Shown here one piece after another: positions 1 to 7,959 of a stretch of 37,933 bases of DNA; positions within the stretch are counted from its first letter, which is position 1; each line of letters opens with the position of its first letter. Source of the stretch: Bacillota bacterium (GTDB taxonomy: Bacteria; Bacillota; Clostridia; DSM-8532); contig JAEXRM010000062.1 in NCBI GenBank assembly GCA_023440865.1, positions 1 to 37,933 of the forward strand, given 5' to 3'. The translations under genes were made by a program, and so were the position numbers. The notes under the pieces were generated by a model. The model was given only the letters and a program-made list of their open reading frames with translations. It ran no database searches and was not told where the DNA came from.

Positions 1-55
<55 letters not shown>

Positions 56-99
56 CGATGAGGGGGCGCACCGAAATGCCGGGTGCGCGTCCATCATCC

Positions 100-128
100 A
101 TTATCCGTGCTGTGAGGCATTTTCGCAA
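100..128 (-). promoter_or_regulatory. Sigma-A-type promoter for tRNA-Leu
   Basis: On the minus strand, -35 TTGCGA (123-128) and -10 GATAAT (100-105) are separated by exactly 17 bp. Transcription would start near 93 and give a short leader of about 38 nt before the tRNA. That leader contains a hairpin, GCGCACC (66-72) with GGTGCGC (82-88). Confidence 0.6.
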
Positions 129-185
129 GCCCGGTGTCCCGCCGTGGGAGATCCTATAGCAGCACGATACTGTCGCATTGTCCAT

Positions 186-253
186 TCCGTTCCAGCGTGC
201 TGCTTGCCTGCGCATCCACTCCGTTCCGGCGTGAGACCTGCCTGCGCATCCAC
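186..253. repeat. 34-bp tandem duplication
   Basis: Two directly adjacent copies, 186-219 and 220-253, share the start TCCGTTCC and the end CCTGCGCATCCAC and differ at a few central bases. They lie in the gap between the tRNA promoter and the end of the kinase gene. No gene is supported here. Confidence 0.85.
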
Positions 254-288
254 ATTGGCCGATGCCGGAATTCACCCGTAAAACCGTT

Positions 289-1296
289 TCACACAACCGC
301 ATCCAGCTCGAACCACCGATGCGTCAGCCACAGCAGCTCGTCCCGGAAACGGGTGATCTTCGCCGATCCTTCCCCCGTGAACCGTTCCGGTACGATCCAC
401 CATGGCGACTCGAGACACCAGGTGATCCGCAGGGCGGCCACGACATCCTGCCGTGTCAGCGACAAGCTTTCGGCATATCCGGCGCAGAATGCGGAAACCA
501 TGCCCGCATCCAGCCGCGCCCCGTCCCAGGCCAGCGACAGCAGCGCCCGGCCGACATCATGCCACAGCCAGCTGTACTGGTTCCGGTCAAAGTCGAGGAT
601 GGCGGAAACGGCATTGTCATGAAACAGCATATTGTCAGCGGAGAAGTCCTCGTGCGCGATGCCCATGGGCAGCCGGTCGAGCCACGCGGGGGAGAGATTC
701 CGGAGAATGGCTTCCTGCGCTTCGACAGCCTGCCGGAACTTCGGCGACTCATCCGCCTTCCCCGCATTCATGACCGGCGCATCCGCAGGCAACGCATCCG
801 CAGACAACGCATCCACCTGCCTCCGGTGATATGCCTGCAACGCAGCGGTCAGCGTCGCCCCGCCCAGTGGATGCCCCTTCACCCCCTGCACCGGCAGCTT
901 GGCAAACGCAGCGTGCATGGCGCCACAGGCCAGTCTCAGGCTCCGGATCTGGCCGGAGGTGATGGTGCCCGGCTGCTCCATCTTGCCGGGACAGAAGGTC
1001 ATGACCATGTATGTGGTCTCCGCATCGGGCCTGCGGACGACCTCCCCACGACAGGGCACAATGTGCGGACAGGGGACCCCACACCCTTCCAGCACCTGCT
1101 GCCGCTGCAGGGCATGCTCGATCTCCACGAGCCTGTCCCGGCTGAAGCGAACGTGGCTGAACTGTTTGACCAGGAAAGAACGCGTTCCGTCCCCGACCTT
1201 CCACTTCCGGTTCAGCCAGCCGCCCGACACCGGTTCGGCGTGGCGCACGGTGATGCCGTAGCTTTCGGCCAGATCGGCCAGGATGATCGGATCCAT
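289..1296 (-). CDS. Aminoglycoside phosphotransferase (APH)-family small-molecule kinase
   Basis: A 335-residue protein of the APH/choline kinase/homoserine kinase fold, which moves phosphate from ATP to a hydroxyl on a small molecule. The catalytic Brenner motif is visible as HED near residues 215-217 with N222, and the metal-binding motif as LDFD near 234-237. A nucleotide-lid Lys is probably K44 in FLVKQF. The start at 1296 is chosen over an upstream in-frame ATG because GGAGG sits just before it. A low-complexity Ala/Asp stretch near residues 163-174 comes from short DNA repeats. It is the last gene of the LacI - URO-D - kinase operon, 55 bp after the URO-D gene. The substrate is unknown. 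Sugar-type regulation makes a carbohydrate or a methylated amine/alcohol more likely than an antibiotic, but this is inference. Confidence 0.85.
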   Translation of the reverse strand: MDPIILADLAESYGITVRHAEPVSGGWLNRKWKVGDGTRSFLVKQFSHVRFSRDRLVEIEHALQRQQVLEGCGVPCPHIVPCRGEVVRRPDAETTYMVMTFCPGKMEQPGTITSGQIRSLRLACGAMHAAFAKLPVQGVKGHPLGGATLTAALQAYHRRQVDALSADALPADAPVMNAGKADESPKFRQAVEAQEAILRNLSPAWLDRLPMGIAHEDFSADNMLFHDNAVSAILDFDRNQYSWLWHDVGRALLSLAWDGARLDAGMVSAFCAGYAESLSLTRQDVVAALRITWCLESPWWIVPERFTGEGSAKITRFRDELLWLTHRWFELDAVV

Positions 1297-1351
1297 CGGC
1301 GTATCCTCCAAACGGGATCCGGTTGGCCGCTTCCGCCGATGATCCCTTCGC

Positions 1352-2308
1352 TCAATACTGCCGCATCCGTTTCCAGACGTCAAGAATCATGCGGTACCGC
1401 TCCGGCGGCATGCCCTTGAAGGGAATGTTGCTCGTGCAGAACATGTATCCGCCGTTGGGCTTGCCGTATGTCAGCGCGTATTCGGCGCTGGCGATGACCT
1501 CCTCGTCGGTGCCCGTCTGCAATGCCGCGCAGTGCACGTTGCCGCACAGGCATACCTGGTCGCCGTACAGGCGCTTGACCTCGCGGATGTCCACACCGGC
1601 CATCGGGTCGAGCGAATGCAGCGCGTGCGGACGGCACTCGACCAGCTGGTCGATGATGGGCATGATGTTGCCGTCGGTGTGCTTGATGGTGTACAGGCCG
1701 TCCTTGCGGGCCGCCTCGATGATGCGGGCGAGGTACGGCGTGACGAACTCGCGGAACATCTCCGGCGAGATGAAGGGGCCGGAGTTGTAGCAGTAATCCG
1801 AGCACAGGAACAGCACATCCACGCCGTCCGCCTGCAGCCTGCGGTTGTTCTCGATCGCCTGGTCGGCCATTTTCGAGGCGGTTTCCTTCACGCCGTCCGG
1901 ATCGTCGGCGATGGCGTAGACGAACTCGAGCATGTGGTCGCCGTCCGGAATGGCGAACGTGCCGTCGCCGTGAAAGCCGATCATCATCTCGTCGCCCATC
2001 ATCTTGCGCAGGATGCGGTGCAGCTGATGGGTCTCCTCGGCAGGCAGGCCGTACGGACCGGGAATGATCGAATACTCGAGCGTGCGGTACACGTGCAGGA
2101 CGAATTCCGCCATCTCATGCAGCGCCTTGTCCTTCTCCCTCGTGGACAGCTTCCTGAGGTTGTCGCCCGCAAGCTCCGGCGGGACGATGTCCCGCCCGAA
2201 GAACTCCGGTGCCAGCTGGAACTCGAGCTCGAAATGGGGCACCTGGTCGGGGATGCGGCGCTCGAGCGCCGCTACGGCACGTTCCTTGGGCGTCATGATT
2301 CGGCTCAT
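1352..2308 (-). CDS. Uroporphyrinogen decarboxylase (URO-D)-fold family protein
   Basis: A 318-residue protein with the URO-D TIM-barrel pattern seen in methyltransferase-like family members that occur beside sugar genes. Visible landmarks are the N-terminal MTPKERAVAALE, the mid-region YKHTDGN-type strand (KHTDGNIMPIID), LCGNVHC, and a C-terminal GGYMFCTSN. It lacks the RQAGR motif of true HemE, so haem synthesis is unlikely. Cobamide methyltransferases such as MtaA/MtbA use HxC for zinc, whereas this protein has HTD. Its start overlaps the LacI stop by four bases (ATGA), with AAGGAG upstream, so translation is coupled. No corrinoid protein or methyl donor gene is adjacent. The reaction is unknown. 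Confidence 0.85.
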   Translation of the reverse strand: MSRIMTPKERAVAALERRIPDQVPHFELEFQLAPEFFGRDIVPPELAGDNLRKLSTREKDKALHEMAEFVLHVYRTLEYSIIPGPYGLPAEETHQLHRILRKMMGDEMMIGFHGDGTFAIPDGDHMLEFVYAIADDPDGVKETASKMADQAIENNRRLQADGVDVLFLCSDYCYNSGPFISPEMFREFVTPYLARIIEAARKDGLYTIKHTDGNIMPIIDQLVECRPHALHSLDPMAGVDIREVKRLYGDQVCLCGNVHCAALQTGTDEEVIASAEYALTYGKPNGGYMFCTSNIPFKGMPPERYRMILDVWKRMRQY

Positions 2309-3483
2309 CGGTGTTCTCCTTTTCCTGCGGTTGATTTCGTCGTGTGCGGGATGCTGCCGGAGGATGCCCGGCTTGAGAGTGTGAGCGGCAGTTCCTTTTT
2401 TTCTCCGGGTGCGGCGCCGGCCATGAGCCGCAGCAGCATGTCGCCGGCATGCGCGCCGATGGCCTGCAGCGGTTCGTCCACGGTGCTCAGCGCGGGTGTC
2501 AGGTAGGGGGCGAACGCCTCGTTGTCCAGCGACACCACCTTCAACTGCTCCGGTACGCGGATCCCCTCGTCCCTGGCAACGGCAAGCATCTGCCAGGCCG
2601 GAACCGACACGGCGGCAAACCCGTCCGTGGCGGGGTGCTCGCGCAGCAGCCGGCGAAGCCTTGCCCGGAGTGCATCGTGCCCGGATGCGCGTTCGTTGTT
2701 CGGTTCCGCGCCGGCGGCTCCCGCCAGGACGACAGGCACCCCCGCCTCCCGGCAAACGGCCTCGAAGCCCTCGTATCGCTCGCGTTCGGCATAGTTGACA
2801 GACGGATCGAGGAAAATCACGGGTCTGCGACAGCCGGACGCCAGCAGGTGCTCGGCCGCGAGCCGCCCGTTGTGCCGGAAATCGACGTCCACACTCGTCA
2901 CGGTCGGCAGGTCGCGCGCACCAATGGCGCACACGAAGGGCATGCCATGGCGCTCGAGTGTCTCGATGACGCCGGCGCGCACCACGCCGACATGCGACAG
3001 GAAAACCAGGCCGTCGATGCGGTTTTCCAGGAAGTAGGCCACGTAGTCCGGCGTTCCATCGGGGTCGGTTCGGCCCGTGCAGATGGTCAGCGCAAGCCCT
3101 TCGCGGTCGCACACCGCCTTCAGGCCGTTGACGACCGGCGGGAAGACGAACGAGCCGGTCTCCCAGATCGACAGCAGCCCGATGGTCCGCGCCCTGCGGC
3201 GCTTCATCGCCTGTGCCTGCAGGTTGGGCCGGTATCCGAGCGCCTCGGCGACACGGCGCACATGCGCCCGCGTCTGCTCGCGGATCTTCTTGCCGGGCTT
3301 GTCCGAAAGAATGAGGGACACCAGGCTCTGGGAGACCCCCGCGGCCAGGGCCACATCGTGGCTGGTCACAGTGCGGCCCGATGCCGTGCGTGACGATTCT
3401 GCCGCTGTGGATGTGTCCTCCACCGCAGTGACGGGTTCGGGGTTCCGCCGGGAACCCGCAGGGCCAGGGCATGCTTGCGACAT
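2305..3483 (-). CDS. LacI-family transcriptional regulator, probably autoregulatory
   Basis: A 392-residue LacI/GalR-type repressor. The HTH and hinge are clear (TSHDVALAAGVSQSLVSLIL, then LGYRPNLQAQAMKRRR). They are followed by a periplasmic-binding-protein-like sensor domain with IGLLS, FLENRIDGLVFLS and VVSLDNEAFAPYLTPALSTV. The start at 3483 has GGAG upstream. It leaves an unusual disordered extension of about 40 residues before the HTH, longer than normal for the family, and no better internal start is evident. It is the first gene of an operon with the URO-D protein (ATGA overlap) and the APH kinase. A perfect palindrome 26 bp upstream is the likely operator. The effector is unknown, presumably a sugar or sugar derivative. 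Confidence 0.93.
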   Translation of the reverse strand: MSQACPGPAGSRRNPEPVTAVEDTSTAAESSRTASGRTVTSHDVALAAGVSQSLVSLILSDKPGKKIREQTRAHVRRVAEALGYRPNLQAQAMKRRRARTIGLLSIWETGSFVFPPVVNGLKAVCDREGLALTICTGRTDPDGTPDYVAYFLENRIDGLVFLSHVGVVRAGVIETLERHGMPFVCAIGARDLPTVTSVDVDFRHNGRLAAEHLLASGCRRPVIFLDPSVNYAERERYEGFEAVCREAGVPVVLAGAAGAEPNNERASGHDALRARLRRLLREHPATDGFAAVSVPAWQMLAVARDEGIRVPEQLKVVSLDNEAFAPYLTPALSTVDEPLQAIGAHAGDMLLRLMAGAAPGEKKELPLTLSSRASSGSIPHTTKSTAGKGEHR

Positions 3484-3508
3484 CGGTTTCTCCAGGAAGC
3501 ACACGATG

Positions 3509-3524
3509 ATTCATACGTATGAAT
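3509..3524. promoter_or_regulatory. LacI-type operator palindrome
   Basis: ATTCATACGTATGAAT is a perfect 16-bp inverted repeat with the central CG step typical of LacI/GalR operators. It sits 26 bp upstream of the LacI-family start codon. Weak -10-like hexamers overlap it on the minus strand (for example GATAAT at 3524-3529), so bound repressor would block initiation. The position implies autoregulation of the three-gene operon. Confidence 0.75.
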
Positions 3525-3609
3525 TATCATGACCAAACAAAGAATATCACGCCTTCCCGCCTTTCGGCAAGCGGCAAATCACCCGGCTGCTCCAGCAGAA
3601 GCCGCCACC

Positions 3610-4593
3610 TCAGGTATGGGATTGCAACACCTGGTCAAGCGGGGTCCACACATCGTCGCCATAGTTGCTGACGAGCACGCAGACCAGGCCGCTGCGGGGT
3701 TCGCAGACCGACACGAAGCTGACGCCCGGATCGGAGCCCTGGATGTACGGCAGGGCACCGCCCGGCGTGTTCATCAGCCAGACGCCGTAGCCGTAGCATC
3801 CGGCTTCCCCGCTGTGGTTCGCGAGCATGAGGGCGGTCATCTCCGGCGACAGCAGGCGGTGACCGACGAGCCCCTGCCAGAAGCGGCAGATGTCGCCGGT
3901 CGTGGTGAACGCTCCACCGGCTCCGGTTCCCTTGGCATCGACGCTGTAGATGTTGGTGCGCGGTCCGTCGGGATGCCCGTCCTCGATGTAGTTGGCCGCG
4001 CAGCCGGCCGGCAGGCGGTCGAGCTCGAAATAGCCCGTGCGCAGCATGCCGCAGGGCTCGAAAACACGCTCGCGCAGGCAGGCGTCGAACGCCAGGCCCG
4101 TGACGCGCTCGAGGATCATCGCCAGCACGACGAATCCGGTGTTGTTGTACTGGAACCGGGTTCCGTGCGGATACATCATGGGCTTGTCCACAAACAGCGG
4201 CAGGAGGTCGCGGTTCGTGCGGATGCGGTAGTTGGGCAGGTCCTGCCACAGGTCCTCGTAATGCGCCATCACCGACTCGTCAAAATAGTCGGGGATGCCG
4301 GAGGTGTGCGACAGCAGCTCGGCCACGGTGATGTCCGGATCGATGGCGCGCAGCTCGAAGTCGGCCAGATCGCCCAGCCGGTCCTCCAGCCGCAGCCGCC
4401 CCTGGTCAACCAGCTGCAGGATGGCGACGGCGACAAACACCTTGCCGCACGAGGCGGTCGCAAACCGCGTATCCTGCGTGTTCGGCACCTGATTGGGCAG
4501 ATCCGCGAACCCGGAAGCCGCTTCGCGCAGCACCTCCTGCCCGCGGATCACCCGCAGGCAGCCCCGGAATGCCATCTCTTCTGTCGCTTGCAT
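3610..4593 (-). CDS. Serine beta-lactamase-family hydrolase (class C/PBP-like)
   Basis: A 327-residue protein of the beta-lactamase-related/DD-peptidase/esterase family. The nucleophile motif SxxK is SCGK at residues 48-51, the YxN motif is YNN at 149-151, and the third motif region reads QGSDPG near the C-terminus instead of KTG. SHTSGIPDY and GGAFTTTGDICRFW are further family hallmarks. No signal peptide is visible, so a cytoplasmic esterase or peptidase role is more likely than cell-wall or antibiotic hydrolysis. The start at 4593 has GGAGGT upstream. It lies downstream of hflX on the same strand, across a G-rich 119-bp gap. The substrate is unknown. Confidence 0.88.
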   Translation of the reverse strand: MQATEEMAFRGCLRVIRGQEVLREAASGFADLPNQVPNTQDTRFATASCGKVFVAVAILQLVDQGRLRLEDRLGDLADFELRAIDPDITVAELLSHTSGIPDYFDESVMAHYEDLWQDLPNYRIRTNRDLLPLFVDKPMMYPHGTRFQYNNTGFVVLAMILERVTGLAFDACLRERVFEPCGMLRTGYFELDRLPAGCAANYIEDGHPDGPRTNIYSVDAKGTGAGGAFTTTGDICRFWQGLVGHRLLSPEMTALMLANHSGEAGCYGYGVWLMNTPGGALPYIQGSDPGVSFVSVCEPRSGLVCVLVSNYGDDVWTPLDQVLQSHT

Positions 4594-4652
4594 CCTGTGT
4601 ACCTCCGCACCTCATCCGGGCACTGAAAAACGGTGTCCGCCGCATCGGCGCA

Positions 4653-4689
4653 CCCCGGCCCCCGGACCCCGGACCCGCTCCCCCCGCCC
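4653..4689 (-). other. Potential G-quadruplex in the hflX-hydrolase intergenic region
   Basis: Read on the minus (coding) strand this stretch has six G-runs of lengths 3, 6, 3, 4, 5 and 4, separated by loops of 1-3 bases. That fits the classic four-run quadruplex pattern several times over. It lies 3' of hflX and 5' of the hydrolase start, where an RNA structure could affect read-through or termination. Folding is inferred from pattern only. Confidence 0.5.
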
Positions 4690-4712
4690 GCCTCCATGCA
4701 TGTGACAATGCA

Positions 4713-6545
4713 TCAGCCCGCATCCTCCGGCAGAATCCCAGCGGTCTTGTACGCCTCGATGCGCCCCGCAAGGGTGCCGTCGAGCTCGGCCTCCACAAGG
4801 GTGCCGGCTTCCACATACCGGGTCTGGTATACCTTGCCGTTCTCATGCAGCCACGCAAGATCGGCCGCCGCCTGATACGGAAACAGGAACCAGCCCTTGC
4901 AGCGGTTCGAGAACGCCAGGTTCCCGATGATCCGCAACAGGTCGTCCAGCCCCTGACCGGTCTTTGCGGACACCTCCACGACCGGTCGGTCCTCCCGGGC
5001 CAGCGGGAGCCGGTCGTCAAGCTCGATGCGGTCCATCTTGTTCATGACGATGACCGACTGCTTCTCCCCCGCGCCAAGCTCCTGCAGGATCTCGTCCACG
5101 ATGCGCACATGATCCGCCACCTGGGGGTCGGACGCATCGGCCGTGATGAGGATGAGATCCGACAGCACCACTTCCTCGAGGGTGGACTTGAACGCATCGA
5201 GCAGGTTGTGCGGCAGCTTGCGGATGAAGCCGACCGTATCGGTCAGCAGCACGGTGCCGCCGTTGGCCAGCGTGATCTTGCGGGTGGTGGTGTCGAGCGT
5301 GGCGAACAGCTTGTCCTCGGCCAGCACGCCCGCCTCGGTGAGCGTGTTCAGCAGCGTGGACTTGCCGGCGTTCGTGTAGCCGCAGATCGACACGATGGGC
5401 ACGCCCGACTTCTTGCGGTCGCTCCGCAGCACGCCGCGCTGGCGGCGTACATCGTCAAGCTGGCTCTTGATGGCCGCGATGCGCGACCGGATGTGACGCT
5501 TGTCGGTCTCCAGCTTCGTCTCGCCGGGACCGCGCGTGCCAAGGCCGCCGCCGAGGCTGCCGCCCTGCCGTGAAAGCGCCACGCCCATGCCGGTGAGCCG
5601 GGGCAGCCGGTACTCGAGCTGGGCGAGCTCGACCTGCAGGATGCCCTCGCGGGAACGCGCCCGCTGGGCGAAGATGTCGAGGATGAGACTGGTGCGGTCG
5701 AGCACCTTCACGCCGGTGATCTCCTCGATGTTGCGCTGCTGCGCGCCGGACAGCTCCTCGTCGAAGATGACCGCGTCGGCCTCGAGGGCCTGCACGGCGA
5801 GCCGGAGCTCCTCCATCTTGCCCTGACCGATGAGGGTGGCGGCGTTGCGCACGTCCTGGCGCTGCATGAGCTTGCCGACAACGAGCGCGCCGGCGGTTTT
5901 CGCCAGCTCCTCGAGCTCGGCGAACGACACCTCGGATTCCCAGGCGCCATTGAGCTGCCGCTCCCCGCGCGCCCTGATCGCCACGAGGATGACGCGCTCG
6001 GCATCCGGCCGCAGGCTCTCCGTCCGCTCCCGCAGGGCGGCATCCGCATCCCCGATGTACTCGAGGAGCGCGGAGAAGTTCTCCTTGTCGGGCTCGTACG
6101 GCCCCAGGATGTCGCACTCGTCGGGGTTGGCCGGCGACGAAATGCCGACATAGAGCTCCCGCGCCATCCCGTCGCGCACACCGACCGCGATCATGGCGTC
6201 GAGCCGCAGCTGCTTGAGCGAGCTGAGGTCGACGGAGGACAGCATGCCGGAATCCTCGGGATGGGTGTGGATGCAGCGCACGCCGGAGAGGCGCCGGCCG
6301 CTGCGCTTGCCCTCGACCTCGCCAAGCGTGACGGTGCGGCTGTCGCCGATGGCCACATCCGTGATGCGGCCCTTGCGGTCGGCATACAGGGCGATCTCCC
6401 GGTTGATCTGGGTGGTGGCGTCGGCGAGGATGCCGAGCAGCTCCTCCGTCCAGAGCTGGTCCTGCGGCAGTTTCATGTCATAGAGGCTGTCGAGGGTATC
6501 GAGAATGGATTGGCGGATGCCGTCGGTCTCACCGTTGACTCGCAT
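4713..6545 (-). CDS. hflX: Ribosome-associated GTPase HflX with N-terminal JAMM-like domain
   Basis: A 610-residue HflX-family GTPase that binds the 50S subunit and can split stalled ribosomes. The GTPase signature is complete: G1 GYTNAGKS (389-396), switch TLDTTTR, G3 DTVGF (436-440), G4 NKMD (502-505) and G5 SAK (526-528). The preceding HflX domain contains the Gly-rich GGSLGGGLGTRGPGETKLE (328-346). The classical family has about 430 residues. The extra N-terminal 180 residues carry H93-x-H95, then seven residues, S103-x-x-D106, an intact JAMM/MPN+ metal-binding pattern, with E50 a possible catalytic Glu. Long HflX forms are known in clostridia. The start at 6545 has AAAGGAG upstream, and an extended -10 promoter lies at 6700-6708. 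Confidence 0.96.
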   Translation of the reverse strand: MRVNGETDGIRQSILDTLDSLYDMKLPQDQLWTEELLGILADATTQINREIALYADRKGRITDVAIGDSRTVTLGEVEGKRSGRRLSGVRCIHTHPEDSGMLSSVDLSSLKQLRLDAMIAVGVRDGMARELYVGISSPANPDECDILGPYEPDKENFSALLEYIGDADAALRERTESLRPDAERVILVAIRARGERQLNGAWESEVSFAELEELAKTAGALVVGKLMQRQDVRNAATLIGQGKMEELRLAVQALEADAVIFDEELSGAQQRNIEEITGVKVLDRTSLILDIFAQRARSREGILQVELAQLEYRLPRLTGMGVALSRQGGSLGGGLGTRGPGETKLETDKRHIRSRIAAIKSQLDDVRRQRGVLRSDRKKSGVPIVSICGYTNAGKSTLLNTLTEAGVLAEDKLFATLDTTTRKITLANGGTVLLTDTVGFIRKLPHNLLDAFKSTLEEVVLSDLILITADASDPQVADHVRIVDEILQELGAGEKQSVIVMNKMDRIELDDRLPLAREDRPVVEVSAKTGQGLDDLLRIIGNLAFSNRCKGWFLFPYQAAADLAWLHENGKVYQTRYVEAGTLVEAELDGTLAGRIEAYKTAGILPEDAG

Positions 6546-6591
6546 GATGGTTCAGACTCCTTTGGCGCCGGAAAGGCGCAGAACGACGGCT

Positions 6592-6633
6592 GTGCCGCGG
6601 GGTGCCGCGACGTGCCGCAGAGGTGCCGCAGCC
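6592..6633. repeat. 10-11 bp tandem repeat, four copies
   Basis: Consecutive copies at 6592-6601, 6602-6611, 6612-6622 and 6623-6633 each begin GTGCCGC. They lie within the inferred 5' leader of hflX. Confidence 0.85.
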
Positions 6634-6699
6634 GGAACCGCGCGACCTGATGTCGCGCCGGAGACCGGTGCATGGCGGTGTATGCTGGTTTCCGTCCCC

Positions 6700-6708
6700 A
6701 TTATATCA
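6700..6708 (-). promoter_or_regulatory. Extended -10 promoter for hflX
   Basis: On the minus strand the sequence is TGATATAAT, a perfect TATAAT with the TGn extension. No -35 match is visible at the right spacing. The start site would be near 6693, giving a leader of about 150 nt that contains the GTGCCGC repeats. Confidence 0.6.
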
Positions 6709-6774
6709 TGCCGGCGGGAACGCCCCTGCATCGTGTTCGCCATATAGGCATCCTTTCCGGAAACACTTCGGCGA

Positions 6775-6803
6775 TTGTCAGCATCCGCCCGCAGCGGTAT
6801 GCT
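6775..6803 (+). promoter_or_regulatory. Sigma-A-type promoter for the alpha/beta hydrolase
   Basis: The -35 TTGTCA (6775-6780) and -10 TATGCT (6798-6803) are separated by exactly 17 bp. Transcription would begin near 6810, about 66 nt before the chosen ATG at 6876. Confidence 0.6.
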
Positions 6804-6875
6804 GTAAGGGCGGACGCACGGGCATTCCCGTCGCACGCGCCAGCCTGTGCACAGCGATCCGCCAGGAGGTCCCCC

Positions 6876-7940
6876 ATGACCAGAAAAGCAACCAACGCCC
6901 TCATCGGCGCGACCCTCGCCGTTCTGACGGCCAACGCCGCGGCCGGTTATTACTTCTACCGCACCGCCTTCATTCGGCGCAAGAAACCCCTGGTGCCCGA
7001 AGGCTTCGACGACCCGACGCAGGACGGGGCTTCGGCAGTCACCGGCGACAGCCTGGCGTCAGACTGCCCGACCGACCCGGACTGTCCGCCGCAACCGGTT
7101 GCGGATATGGCGGCAGACAACGCCGATATGCCTATCAAACCACTTTCACCGCATGAAATCGACAGGCTGTGGCTGTCCTCGCAGGAGGCGCTGCGCACAT
7201 ACGCCCTGCACTCCACCGACAACCTGCTCCTGAAGGCGAAATACCTGCCCGCCCGCATTCCGACAAACCGCACGGCCATCCTGGTGCACGGCTATTCCGC
7301 CGACGCGCTCTCCATGGCCGGCTTTGCCCGGCACTACCACGAGGTGCTGGGCTACAACGTCCTGCTGCCCGACAACCGCGCCCATGGCGAAAGCGAGGGG
7401 CGTCACATCGGTTTCGGCTGGGTCGACCGGCTCGACCTGTCGCTGTGGATCCGCAAGGCGATCGAGCTGGCGGGACCCGACGCGGGCATTGTCCTGCACG
7501 GCGTCTCGATGGGGGGTGCGACGGTGCTGATGGCCAGCGGGGATCCGCAACCGCCGGAGGTCAAGGCCATCGTGTCCGACTGTGCCTACAGCTCGGTTTG
7601 GGAGGAGCTCCGCTGGCGCCTGAAGGAGGACTACCGGCTGCCCGCGTTCCCCGTACTGCATTCCGCCACGCTCATCGCCCGTGTGCTGACGGGCCGCGAC
7701 TACCGCAAGGGCTCTGCCCTGGCGCAAGTGGCGCGTTCCCGCACGCCGACCCTGTTCGTTCACGGCGACGCCGACACCTTCGTTCCATACGAGATGGTGC
7801 ACCGGCTCCACAAGGCCTGCGCCTCCGAGAAGGCGCTGTGCGTCATCCCGGAGGCCGGGCACGCCGAGGCCTGGGATGTGGACCGCGAGACGTATGTCCG
7901 GCACCTGCACGCCTTCCTGAACCGGCATATGGCGGGTTGA
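6876..7940 (+). CDS. Membrane-anchored alpha/beta hydrolase
   Basis: A 354-residue protein. Residues 7-28 form a hydrophobic segment (NALIGATLAVLTANAAAGYY) that looks like an uncleaved signal anchor, followed by RRKK. This argues against a cleaved signal and for a membrane-tethered enzyme. The alpha/beta-hydrolase core follows: VHGY (oxyanion region, 137-140), nucleophile elbow GVSMGG with S211, acid D298 or D300 in HGDAD, and H329 in AGHAEAW. LPDNRAHGESEG is typical of the BAAT/FrsA-like and YfhR-like families. The start at 6876 has AGGAGG upstream. It is monocistronic and convergent with the next gene. The likely role is a lipid or peptidyl esterase; the substrate is unknown. Confidence 0.88.
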   Translation: MTRKATNALIGATLAVLTANAAAGYYFYRTAFIRRKKPLVPEGFDDPTQDGASAVTGDSLASDCPTDPDCPPQPVADMAADNADMPIKPLSPHEIDRLWLSSQEALRTYALHSTDNLLLKAKYLPARIPTNRTAILVHGYSADALSMAGFARHYHEVLGYNVLLPDNRAHGESEGRHIGFGWVDRLDLSLWIRKAIELAGPDAGIVLHGVSMGGATVLMASGDPQPPEVKAIVSDCAYSSVWEELRWRLKEDYRLPAFPVLHSATLIARVLTGRDYRKGSALAQVARSRTPTLFVHGDADTFVPYEMVHRLHKACASEKALCVIPEAGHAEAWDVDRETYVRHLHAFLNRHMAG

Positions 7941-7959
7941 CGCAAGCCAGGGGCGCGGT

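Larger units (their letters stand above)
6546..6875. other. Divergent intergenic region, hflX / alpha-beta hydrolase
   Basis: A 330-bp gap without a supported gene. It holds the hflX ribosome binding site, a 10-11 bp x4 repeat, an extended -10 promoter toward hflX and a well-spaced promoter toward the hydrolase. In-frame upstream ATGs for the hydrolase (from 6672) are not supported by ribosome binding sites. Confidence 0.7.

Noticed and set aside
289..1296. Aminoglycoside-resistance kinase
   Set aside because: The APH fold is shared by many metabolic kinases. The operon with a LacI regulator and URO-D protein points to metabolism.
1352..2308. HemE (haem biosynthesis) for the URO-D gene
   Set aside because: The RQAGR motif is absent, the neighbours are catabolic-type, and no other haem gene is present.
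2309..3514. Upstream extension of the URO-D frame to 720 codons
   Set aside because: The extension is out of frame with the LacI gene that occupies this DNA. The ATG at 2308 has a strong AAGGAG and the family-like N-terminus.
3610..4593. Antibiotic-resistance beta-lactamase
   Set aside because: It has SxxK and YxN but no signal peptide and no KTG; it fits the broad cytoplasmic esterase/peptidase group, so resistance is not supported.
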